DNA from: a virus | IMG/VR virus record: IMGVR_UViG_3300023174_000307 | Span: 1 to 42,165 of that record | DNA length: 42,165 nucleotides | Reading direction: 5' to 3' (one strand) | Shown here: positions 7,053 through 14,348 of the stretch, piece after piece | Numbering within the stretch: the stretch's first letter is position 1 | Layout of the letters: the number at the start of each line of letters is the position of its first letter | Program-made: the position numbers and the translations under genes | The notes under the pieces: model-generated | Databases searched by the model: none | The model's input: only the letters and a program-made list of their open reading frames with translations | Told to the model about the DNA's origin: nothing

Positions 7053-8621
7053 CTATTTGAAGAGCCAGGAAAATTCTGGAGGGAGATTTCCAGCATACTT
7101 TGGCTGAGAAACAAATCTTTTATCTGATGAGCCATTTGAGAATGGATTTAGTGTAGGAGGAGGTACCGTCTGCTTTGAGTTAACTACCATAGCCTTAATC
7201 ATAGCAGCGTGGACATTGACGGACCTTCCAGCAACAGATAGATTAGGCTCAAATAGAGTGCAAGATATTGCAAGAGCCATAATCAAGTCATCATTGTAAC
7301 CTTTCTGAGACCTTGCTGTGTCTCCAAACCACATAAAAGTTCTGAATTCATCGCAAAGCCTCGATGAATAAATCTTAATCTTTGCAGTGCGAAGGTATTC
7401 CTCAAGCTTTGTCAGAGCTTGAATTTTTGTATTTTGATTTGTTGTGAAGCCTATCTTTGAAGCAGGGACATCCATTGCATATGAGAATCTCTTATCAGAA
7501 ACATAAAGAGATGGATATCCCATATCCTTAAGCTTTGTTATTGTAGCATATCCATAAGAGTTGCTTTCAGGACACACAAGGGCTTTATTATATTTTATTC
7601 CTATCTCATAGATAAGGATGCCAAACTGATCTGGCGGTATTTTTCCCTTGAATTCTAGAACCTGCTCTGATTCATCAGTATCTATGACCTGGACTGTAGA
7701 GAAGTCTGCGGCATCTCCTCTTGAAACGTCAGCTGTGAGGACATACTTGTGACCTTCGATTGGATACTTCCAGACCCAGACACCTTTATCAGGCCCCCAA
7801 GACTCTATAGGCATCCTAGATTGAACCCTTATCTTGTCCATCTCCTCAATGTTGAGGAACGTGTCACCAGAAGAAGCAAAGTCGCAGAGAAGCTCTTGGG
7901 CTATCTGCTTCTTTGTCATATTCCTACATTCGCTCTCAAACCATTTTTCGTCCCTCTCTGGATGTACGTCCCAGGGGAGCTTAATGGCGTTGAAGCTAGA
8001 AGATCCGTTCTCGGCATCAACCCAAAGCTTGTGATACTGATTTCCCACGCCGTTAGGAGTGGAAAGTATGATTGCAGAACCACCAGTTGCAAGAGTGGGA
8101 TAAAGTCCTTTCCAGAGCTCTCCAAAATTTCTAATGAAAGCCGCCTCGTCCACGATCAAAAGCGATAGAGCCTCAGAACGACCAGCGTCTTCTGAGGTAC
8201 CGATAGCTTTTATGGTTGAGCCGTTCGAGAAGGCAACCATAGTCTTAGATTGATTTATGATAGTCGGAATGACAAGCCAAGGTGGAAGAGACTTTAGCAT
8301 AGTCTTCACTTTGGAAACGAAGTTCTGAGCAACTAGCATCTTTGTTGCTATTACAAGAACATTCTTCTCTCTCTGGAATATTGCCATCCAGAGAGCATAA
8401 GAGGCTGTAATAGTAGAGAGACCAAGCTGGCGACTTTTCAAGACTATGTTGAAGCGATTCTTTTTGAATTGCCACATACAGTCATCTTGAAATGGATAGG
8501 TCGCAAATGGTATTAGGCCCTTGCTAGGATGAGCAATCTTGCAATAGCGATTAGTGAAGTAGACAGGATCTTTCCCGCACTTCAAAATTTCATCTAGCTG
8601 AGTAGGCTTTGTAGCTGGCAT
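7053..8621 (-). CDS. gp17: Terminase large subunit (gp17-like): packaging ATPase and nuclease
   Basis: This 522-residue protein has both halves of a packaging motor. The ATPase shows a Walker A variant SRQLGLST at residues 63 to 70, Walker B LLIVDEAAF near 155, and the coupling motif ILSTPNG. The RNase H-like nuclease shows its three acidic clusters in order: TADVSRGD near 297, VCPESNSYG, and YNDDLIMALA. T4 gp17 is 610 residues, so this is a compact version. The ATG at 8621 shares bases with the stop of the preceding gene (TGATG). The portal gene follows after 16 bases, without the sheath and tube genes found between them in T4. Confidence 0.96.
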   Translation of the reverse strand: MPATKPTQLDEILKCGKDPVYFTNRYCKIAHPSKGLIPFATYPFQDDCMWQFKKNRFNIVLKSRQLGLSTITASYALWMAIFQREKNVLVIATKMLVAQNFVSKVKTMLKSLPPWLVIPTIINQSKTMVAFSNGSTIKAIGTSEDAGRSEALSLLIVDEAAFIRNFGELWKGLYPTLATGGSAIILSTPNGVGNQYHKLWVDAENGSSSFNAIKLPWDVHPERDEKWFESECRNMTKKQIAQELLCDFASSGDTFLNIEEMDKIRVQSRMPIESWGPDKGVWVWKYPIEGHKYVLTADVSRGDAADFSTVQVIDTDESEQVLEFKGKIPPDQFGILIYEIGIKYNKALVCPESNSYGYATITKLKDMGYPSLYVSDKRFSYAMDVPASKIGFTTNQNTKIQALTKLEEYLRTAKIKIYSSRLCDEFRTFMWFGDTARSQKGYNDDLIMALAISCTLFEPNLSVAGRSVNVHAAMIKAMVVNSKQTVPPPTLNPFSNGSSDKRFVSQPKYAGNLPPEFSWLFK

Positions 8622-8980
8622 CAGGAGTGCGAGAATCTCACTTGCCTTCTATAATAAGCTATCTTACGAGGCGAGTGGGCAGTTGCTGAAATAATCTCGA
8701 CGTTATCATTGGTCCCCTCTTCTACGAGCTTTAGGGACTTGTTACTGATCTTTGAATAGTTTTCCTTGACTACCTTCATAGCACTGTTGATAACCTGTGT
8801 CGAGCGATCTATCTCTCTATTTACCTGAAGACGCATTGAGTGCTCTTCAGAGAAATGGACTACACTTGTGTAAGTCACTTCAAGAATGTTTCCATAGAAC
8901 CTATGTGTGATAGAGCTCGCTCCATCTTTAGAGCCTTCTACCTTTTGAAGAGAATTTGCTAGAATTGACAGATGGTCCAT
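8621..8980 (-). CDS. Unknown 119-aa protein directly upstream of terminase
   Basis: The protein has a beta-rich first half (HRFYGNILEVTYTSVVHF), a helical middle (NREIDRSTQVINSAMKVVKE) and a basic end (SPRKIAYYRRQVRF). It is soluble, with no cysteines. It starts with a GGAGG site ten bases before ATG and is coupled to the terminase gene by TGATG. T4 has the small terminase gene 16 in this slot, so a packaging role is possible by position. The fold suggested here, strands followed by helix, differs from the coiled coil of gp16, so I do not call it small terminase. Function unknown. Confidence 0.8.
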   Translation of the reverse strand: MDHLSILANSLQKVEGSKDGASSITHRFYGNILEVTYTSVVHFSEEHSMRLQVNREIDRSTQVINSAMKVVKENYSKISNKSLKLVEEGTNDNVEIISATAHSPRKIAYYRRQVRFSHS

Positions 8981-8986
8981 AGGACA

Positions 8987-9271
8987 CTAACCTCCATTTT
9001 CTAAATATCTTTCTTGTAAGCGCTGAGACCTTTCATTTCTCACTGATTGAATATCATCATCGTTTGGCCTCCATCCATCCTTCCACTTTAGCATATTCCT
9101 CTCTACTATCTCATCCTCACAAAGCCTGCAAGTACCAACTCTATCATGAGACTCTACATCTAGCGAGCTTGCCATAGCTTCACTACAGATAGGGCACCAG
9201 AGTGGAGCTCGAGGCTTTTCTGCATCCACTATGACGCTAATCTTTGTCCTTCGATTAAATGTGCTTGACAT
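8987..9271 (-). CDS. Small zinc-ribbon protein, function unknown
   Basis: This 94-residue protein holds two CxxC pairs, Cys26/Cys29 (WCPIC) and Cys48/Cys51 (CRLC), spaced as in a zinc ribbon, with a helical, charged C-terminal third. The spacing suggests one bound zinc. The ATG at 9271 lies inside the end of the Mre11-Rad50 gene (17-base overlap), with AAGGA five bases upstream supporting it. It sits between recombination genes and terminase, so it could bind nucleic acid or a partner in DNA metabolism or packaging, but the sequence gives no proof. I do not recognise a named family. Confidence 0.8.
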   Translation of the reverse strand: MSSTFNRRTKISVIVDAEKPRAPLWCPICSEAMASSLDVESHDRVGTCRLCEDEIVERNMLKWKDGWRPNDDDIQSVRNERSQRLQERYLENGG

Positions 9272-12200
9272 AAGAATCCTTGCTTACTTGATTGATTTCA
9301 ATCATTTCGTCAACAGCTTCCTTCACAGCATCAACATGAGATATCACTAGGATAGACTTGAAATACTTCTTCAAAGACGCTAGCATCTTATTGCAGCTTT
9401 CGATTCCTGCATCATCAAGAGCGCCAAAGCCCTCATCAATGATTAGGACGTCTGTCTTTGGAAGGGAAGACATGTTTGTTAGAGCCACCCGGATAGCAAG
9501 AGAAGAGATCATCTTTTCCATTCCGCTACCGAGCTCAATTGGACGATAAGAGTCACCATAGTCGAGAAAGATTTCAAGATCATTTGACCCCTCTGGAGAA
9601 GAGAGGATGATGTCAAAATTCACAATTCCCTGCAGGATGCTATGAATCTCTTGGTTAATTCTTGGAAGCTCTTTGGTGAGGATGTTGAATGGAATTCCAT
9701 TCTTGGAATATGCATTGATTAGCTTGTCAAAAACCTTCCAGCGCTTCTTGGCGCTCTCATATTTCTCCTTATCAGAAATTAACCTCTCAATCTTCTCCTT
9801 TAGGCGTCCCAGCTGGAGATCGATGTTTGTCATCTGAGTCTCCTTCTGGCGGATGCTGGATTGGGTTTCAGAAATCTCCGTCTTCAGTTTCTCAAGCTCT
9901 TCAGTGGATTCATCAGAAACCACCTTCAAACGCATAGAAGCCAGGTTAGACTCAAGAGAAGATATGGTAGAGCTGTCCGAGCTTATTCCATCATTAAGAA
10001 ACTTCACTTTGTCGTTCAATAGCTTGATCTTTTGAATATTGTTATTGTATTCTGTGACAAAGCTCTCGTATTTCTTGATTTTAGACTCGATATCCTTTTC
10101 CTTCAGAGACTTCAGCTGCTCACTGGCCTCTGTGATAGAAGATTCAAGCCTATCAATTGTGGCCTGCTGCTCTGCAATCAGCTGCTTATCACGATGAGAG
10201 TCCTTAATGAACATACAGGTCGGATAAGAATCGCCGCAAGGGACAGTCTCAAGCTTCTTTACAGACTTTGTCTGATTGTTGAGGACCATAATCTCCTTGT
10301 CGAGCTTTGCCGAGAGAGTGGAATACTTTCCAGCAAGCTCTTGGATCTCCATAAGTCCATCACGATACTCTTGAATTGGAAAAATCTTCTGAAGATTCTC
10401 GATCTTTCTCTGCCTCTCTTCAAATTGCAAGATTTCTTCATTGATTGTATCGATCTCGTCCAGCTTTCTCTTATAAGAATCCTTAGCCTTCTGGAGCTTA
10501 TCTTCGACAGACGTGACGTCCGACTTTGTTACCTTGTCTCCATTCTTGTGAGTTGCGAGGACAACATTCAAGGAGGTAATCTTCTCTCGGAGCAGACCAA
10601 GATCGCTCTCAAGCCTCAACCTATTCTTTGTGTTATCTTGCTGTTCCTCGCGTGCTGTCTTTAGAGAGTCATCATAATTGACAGCAGAGTCCTTCACCTT
10701 CGACTTGAATACGATGGACTCCTCTTTCAGCCACCGATGAATCTCAGAGAAGATTCCAATGTCAAGGAATGAGTTGAGATAGTTCTTACGGTTGGTTGCT
10801 CCCTGCTTGATGAACTGATTCATCTCTCCCTGAGAGGCAAAAGTGGTAAGCAGGAACTCCTCAGAGCGTCCGATGATGCTTCGAAGAATCTTCTCTGACT
10901 CATTCCTCTGCTCACCGCTCAGGTCGGCGCAGACATTTCCATTCTCATCAAGCTCAAAGAGACTTAGGGTTGTTGGAGCAGAAATCTGGCCCTTCTTGTT
11001 GGAGTTCTTTACAGTTGCCCTCTCTGCACGGTACTTCTTGGATCCAACTGTGAAATCTACCTTCGCAGTGCAGTAGTCCTTTGCAGTGTTGATTACATTC
11101 AAGTTGGAGATGGAGCCGCGGTCGGTATCGTTGAAGAGGGCATACATCAAAGTGCCGACAATCGAAGACTTTCCAATTCGATTGGGTCCAAAGATTCCGA
11201 CGATGCCAGAAACAGTGTGGAAGTTGATTTCATTTCCACTTCCATAAGAGAAGGTATTGTCCCACGACATCCTGTCGAGGGTCCATTTTGTATTCCTTGG
11301 ATGCTCCTGGTCAGTGATAGAGGATAGAGCACTCTTCACGAGGTTCTCAGCAAGGACCCAGTCCTCTTGAGTCATGTCCTTATCATCAAGATAGAACTGC
11401 TTCAAGAGATCAAGCTGGGTAGAAATCTCTCGGAAGTTCTCACGCTGGAGCAGGGCAGTCACCTGCGCAGCTTGCTGAGCTTGAGGGTCATCAATAAGCT
11501 TCCAGATTACCTCAGAAGACTTCATCCGCTCTTGCAGAAGTGCAGAGAGCTGCTTGAACTCCTCCTGGAAGACCTGCTTCTTTGATACAATTCTGAAGCG
11601 GCTGCCCTTCTTGTGCTTCCTGCAGGCCTCAAAAGTAGACAAGACTGTTCCCATCCAATCGATGGTGACATAGGGGAATGGAGAGTCGATGATCTCTCGA
11701 CGAACCTTCCACTTGTCCTTGCTAGAGATCTCCCATACGAGATATCCCTTATCTACAGACTCACCGTAGTTCTGCTGGATGGTTGAGCCTGGGTAGGCAA
11801 ACTTCTGCTTCAAGTCAAGGAATTGAAACTTGTGGATGTCTCCAAACATTCCATAGTCGAACTGAGAGAAGTCCTTGATAGTCAGGCCAGACTCATGGTT
11901 GATCTCCCAGTCTGAATCTGCCAGAGCTCCACGGACTGCCCCATGGTAGATGCTCACGTTGACTAGGTCTTCAGTTGGCTCAATGTTCTTCCAAGAGTCC
12001 TCATCGAAACAAGAAAAATTGCACCATGCAATCCCAGCTTGTTCGTCTCGATAGACGCAGCTGTCCTTCAAGAAGATGATATTCTTGTTATTGATAGCTT
12101 CAATCACTGGAGTGATAGCGTCGAGGCGCGAGCGATTCAGAATGAGGCCATCGTGATTCCCGAGTACAACAATGGTAGGACAAATCCTCCCAAGTCCTTC

Positions 12201-12410
12201 GAACCACCAAACAAGGTTTCTGATCAACTCTGGGGTTATTCCCTGAAGCTTAGAATGGACAATGTCGCCTGCAATCAGGATACGGTCTGGTTTTTCCTCT
12301 TGCATTCTTTGAAAGAATTCTTCAAAGACGGAACGGTACTCATCATGGCGCTTCAGAGACCGCCAGTGAATGTCAGCAAGATGAACTACCTTTACACTCT
12401 TCTTCATCAT
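9255..12410 (-). CDS. Single-chain Mre11-Rad50 (gp47-gp46 fusion) recombination nuclease/ATPase
   Basis: One uninterrupted frame of 1051 codons joins two proteins that are separate in T4. Residues 1 to about 370 are a calcineurin-like Mre11/gp47 nuclease: DIH at 13 to 15, GDIVH at 48 to 52, GNHD at 84 to 87, H156, and GDIH at 190 to 193. From about 375 a Rad50/gp46 ATPase begins: Walker A GPNRIGKS at 408 to 415, two long coiled-coil arms, a Cys-x6-Cys apex near 723 to 731 in place of the usual CxxC zinc hook, the signature LGSGMEKM near 962, and Walker B VLIIDEGFGALDD near 990. The complex resects DNA ends for recombination-dependent replication. The primase gene ends eight bases upstream. 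Confidence 0.95.
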   Translation of the reverse strand: MMKKSVKVVHLADIHWRSLKRHDEYRSVFEEFFQRMQEEKPDRILIAGDIVHSKLQGITPELIRNLVWWFEGLGRICPTIVVLGNHDGLILNRSRLDAITPVIEAINNKNIIFLKDSCVYRDEQAGIAWCNFSCFDEDSWKNIEPTEDLVNVSIYHGAVRGALADSDWEINHESGLTIKDFSQFDYGMFGDIHKFQFLDLKQKFAYPGSTIQQNYGESVDKGYLVWEISSKDKWKVRREIIDSPFPYVTIDWMGTVLSTFEACRKHKKGSRFRIVSKKQVFQEEFKQLSALLQERMKSSEVIWKLIDDPQAQQAAQVTALLQRENFREISTQLDLLKQFYLDDKDMTQEDWVLAENLVKSALSSITDQEHPRNTKWTLDRMSWDNTFSYGSGNEINFHTVSGIVGIFGPNRIGKSSIVGTLMYALFNDTDRGSISNLNVINTAKDYCTAKVDFTVGSKKYRAERATVKNSNKKGQISAPTTLSLFELDENGNVCADLSGEQRNESEKILRSIIGRSEEFLLTTFASQGEMNQFIKQGATNRKNYLNSFLDIGIFSEIHRWLKEESIVFKSKVKDSAVNYDDSLKTAREEQQDNTKNRLRLESDLGLLREKITSLNVVLATHKNGDKVTKSDVTSVEDKLQKAKDSYKRKLDEIDTINEEILQFEERQRKIENLQKIFPIQEYRDGLMEIQELAGKYSTLSAKLDKEIMVLNNQTKSVKKLETVPCGDSYPTCMFIKDSHRDKQLIAEQQATIDRLESSITEASEQLKSLKEKDIESKIKKYESFVTEYNNNIQKIKLLNDKVKFLNDGISSDSSTISSLESNLASMRLKVVSDESTEELEKLKTEISETQSSIRQKETQMTNIDLQLGRLKEKIERLISDKEKYESAKKRWKVFDKLINAYSKNGIPFNILTKELPRINQEIHSILQGIVNFDIILSSPEGSNDLEIFLDYGDSYRPIELGSGMEKMISSLAIRVALTNMSSLPKTDVLIIDEGFGALDDAGIESCNKMLASLKKYFKSILVISHVDAVKEAVDEMIEINQVSKDSYVKHI

Positions 12411-12418
12411 GATCCTCT

Positions 12419-13372
12419 TTAGACCAAAGAACCGCTATAGATTCTTGAGATTATATGGTTTAGCCTGCTTTCTGGATACCAATGCCTTGCAGTTTTAGAA
12501 AGTTCCTTGAATGCTTCATACCCTATTTCATCGATATCCTTTGCACCGTTCAAGTCCAGCATTCTAACTTCTATGCCAAGCCCATACAGGGTTTTTGCAG
12601 CTGCATGTGACTTTGTGATTGCATCAGAGTCAAGAGCTAGAAGGACTGGCGTTTTATTTTCACAAATTCTTTTCAAGAGGAGACAGTCTCTAGGAATAGT
12701 CGAACCCAAGAGAGGAATGCAGTTTTCGCCTGCTGAAAGTAGATCAAATGGCCCCTCAACTAAAGTTATCTCTTTAGACCAATCTATATCAATTTCATTG
12801 AAAACAATACTCTTTCTGTCTACAGGGGGATTGAGATATCTCATAGAGCTCTTGTCTATGGACCTACCAGTCCAGTAATTCAAGCACCCATCTGAGTCAT
12901 ATGATGGAAATATAACCCTGCGGCGAGCTTTCCCAGCTAATCCTCCCAATAGACGATATCTGATAGCCTTTTTGATGCTCACATTCCGGCCCTGGAGGTA
13001 TTCCAGGATCGCTATCGCATCTGGGTCCTTGGAAGTAGCAAGATCCTCAATTGGAACGCAAGGAGGAAGCTCTACGATCTCCTCTTTTGGAGTATCATCC
13101 TCAAACTTGGTCCTTCCTTTGTCTGAAAACCGCCTGCTCCACTCTTGTGCTGCAGGATGAGAGACTTTCTTAAGCAGAGAAAAGACTGACCGACCCTTGA
13201 CATCACAGGACCAGCAGTGCCACAGCTCAGTCTCAAGCTTTAGAACAAGCTTTTTCTTATCTGGGCCTGATCCGCAGTTGAAGCACTTGAAATATACGTT
13301 TCCGTCCTTAGAAGACTGGTAGTCTCCTAGGCTTCTACGAATGAAGACAAGTCTATCTGAGTAGTCTAGCAA
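12419..13372 (-). CDS. DNA primase (DnaG/gp61 type)
   Basis: This 317-residue primase would make RNA primers for lagging-strand synthesis. It has a zinc-binding site of four cysteines at 30, 33, 53 and 56 (CFNC and CWSC) and a Toprim core with LVEGPFDLL near residue 207 and LLALDSDA near 249. The segment KARRRVIFPSYDSDG resembles the basic, substrate-binding part of DnaG cores. The start is TTG at 13372, seven bases after GGAG. No ATG gives the zinc domain intact. T4 gp61 is 342 residues. There is no helicase domain; a separate replicative helicase is presumably encoded elsewhere. Confidence 0.88.
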   Translation of the reverse strand: MLDYSDRLVFIRRSLGDYQSSKDGNVYFKCFNCGSGPDKKKLVLKLETELWHCWSCDVKGRSVFSLLKKVSHPAAQEWSRRFSDKGRTKFEDDTPKEEIVELPPCVPIEDLATSKDPDAIAILEYLQGRNVSIKKAIRYRLLGGLAGKARRRVIFPSYDSDGCLNYWTGRSIDKSSMRYLNPPVDRKSIVFNEIDIDWSKEITLVEGPFDLLSAGENCIPLLGSTIPRDCLLLKRICENKTPVLLALDSDAITKSHAAAKTLYGLGIEVRMLDLNGAKDIDEIGYEAFKELSKTARHWYPESRLNHIISRIYSGSLV

Positions 13373-13410
13373 CTATTTTCTCCGACTAGATTTACTCTAA
13401 GGAAGAAGAG

Positions 13411-13959
13411 CTATATTTTCATTGCCTCGGCTGCTCTAGCCATAACATAAGCATCTGAGGCATCCTCAACCCCTTTTTCGTATACTATCTGTCCCTTGTT
13501 CTTGCCAGACTTGACTTCTCTGGTCGGCCAGTGGTAGTCTGGCTCTTGAGAGGTCGCCCAGGCTATTACGATTGGCTTTATGGGCTGTCCCTTGATAGAT
13601 TTTATTCCGACAGACTTCCTGGCTGCTGCAGAGGATATTGCAATTGGCTCTATTCCAAATATTTCGCCTGCAATATATGAAACAACTCCATTAAACCTTG
13701 CGAGGGCAACTATCGTGTTAGAAGAAGACATTCCTGGCCTAAATCCAAGGACATGCTGCTCAACTGTAACGCTCTTTAGGCTTCTGTCTCCTAAAATGCT
13801 CTTTATCTCAAGAAGCTCGCCTCTTACAGCGTTGGCTTTTGTCAACAGGGTTTCATAATCGCTCAGATAGACATAAGAAGCCTTCAAGAGTCGACCATTT
13901 TCTATTAAGCTGATCCCAGTACAACTAGTCGAGATGTCTAGACCAAGTCTTAGAGTCAT
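13411..13959 (-). CDS. RuvC-like Holliday-junction resolvase
   Basis: The 182-residue protein has an RNase H fold like bacterial RuvC, with acidic residues in the expected places: D8 in LGLDISTSCTG, E67 in TVEQHV, and D166 and D169 in VEDASDAYVMA. It would cut branched DNA before packaging, the task done in T4 by the unrelated endonuclease VII (gp49). I chose ATG 13959 because it overlaps the gp4 stop as ATGA and puts the first strand right at the N-terminus. A longer frame to 14031 only adds 24 atypical residues inside gp4. The substrate is inferred from the family. Confidence 0.85.
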   Translation of the reverse strand: MTLRLGLDISTSCTGISLIENGRLLKASYVYLSDYETLLTKANAVRGELLEIKSILGDRSLKSVTVEQHVLGFRPGMSSSNTIVALARFNGVVSYIAGEIFGIEPIAISSAAARKSVGIKSIKGQPIKPIVIAWATSQEPDYHWPTREVKSGKNKGQIVYEKGVEDASDAYVMARAAEAMKI

Positions 13960-14348
13960 TTTATGAGCCCAAGCGCCTTCAGACCATCTTCTGTGAGGAT
14001 ACGCCAAGACATTCCATTTACAGCACACCACATTTCGCCTGCTGTGACCTTCTTTTTCACAATTGCGCCTTCAAGCTTCCTCTTTGGCTTTATCTCTACT
14101 ACCTCTGTGAGGCCATCATCCCACTTGATTAGAAAATCAGGCAAGTAATTTCTGGTCTTTCCAGTCTTTTTGTTGCTCACGTATGGTATTTTAATTGCTT
14201 CATACTGATAGGATACAACTTTTTCATTTCCGTCCAGGTAGAGCATATACTGGAGCTCCCAGTTAGAACGATATTTCATAACTCCACCTTTCGGAGAAGT
14301 GTGCTGGCCTGAATGATACCTCTTGCCCCTTCTTCGTCTTCGCGGCAA
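13956..14348 (-). CDS. gp4: Head-completion nuclease (gp4-like, TnsA-type fold)
   Basis: This 130-residue protein matches T4 gp4, which finishes filled heads before tail joining. The family features are YRSNWELQYMLYLD at 26 to 39, PDFLIKW from 70, the ExK of EIKPK at 85 to 89, and the ending RILTEDGLKALG, which is nearly the same as in T4. Likely catalytic residues of the TnsA/restriction-endonuclease fold are E31, D71, E85 and K87. It starts at TTG 14348 directly after the previous stop, with AAGGA upstream. The 25 residues before YRSNWE agree with the T4 protein's length there. The basic opening (PRRRRRGKR) suggests DNA binding. Confidence 0.92.
   Translation of the reverse strand: MPRRRRRGKRYHSGQHTSPKGGVMKYRSNWELQYMLYLDGNEKVVSYQYEAIKIPYVSNKKTGKTRNYLPDFLIKWDDGLTEVVEIKPKRKLEGAIVKKKVTAGEMWCAVNGMSWRILTEDGLKALGLIK

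Noticed and set aside
10032-10664. 210-codon open frame on the plus strand
   Set aside because: Antisense to the Rad50 coiled coil. The Leu-rich product is what complementing Glu/Lys codons gives.
13960-14031. Longer start for the RuvC-like gene
   Set aside because: The extra 24 residues are antistructural and lie inside gp4. The ATG at 13959 with an ATGA overlap puts the first catalytic strand at the usual place.
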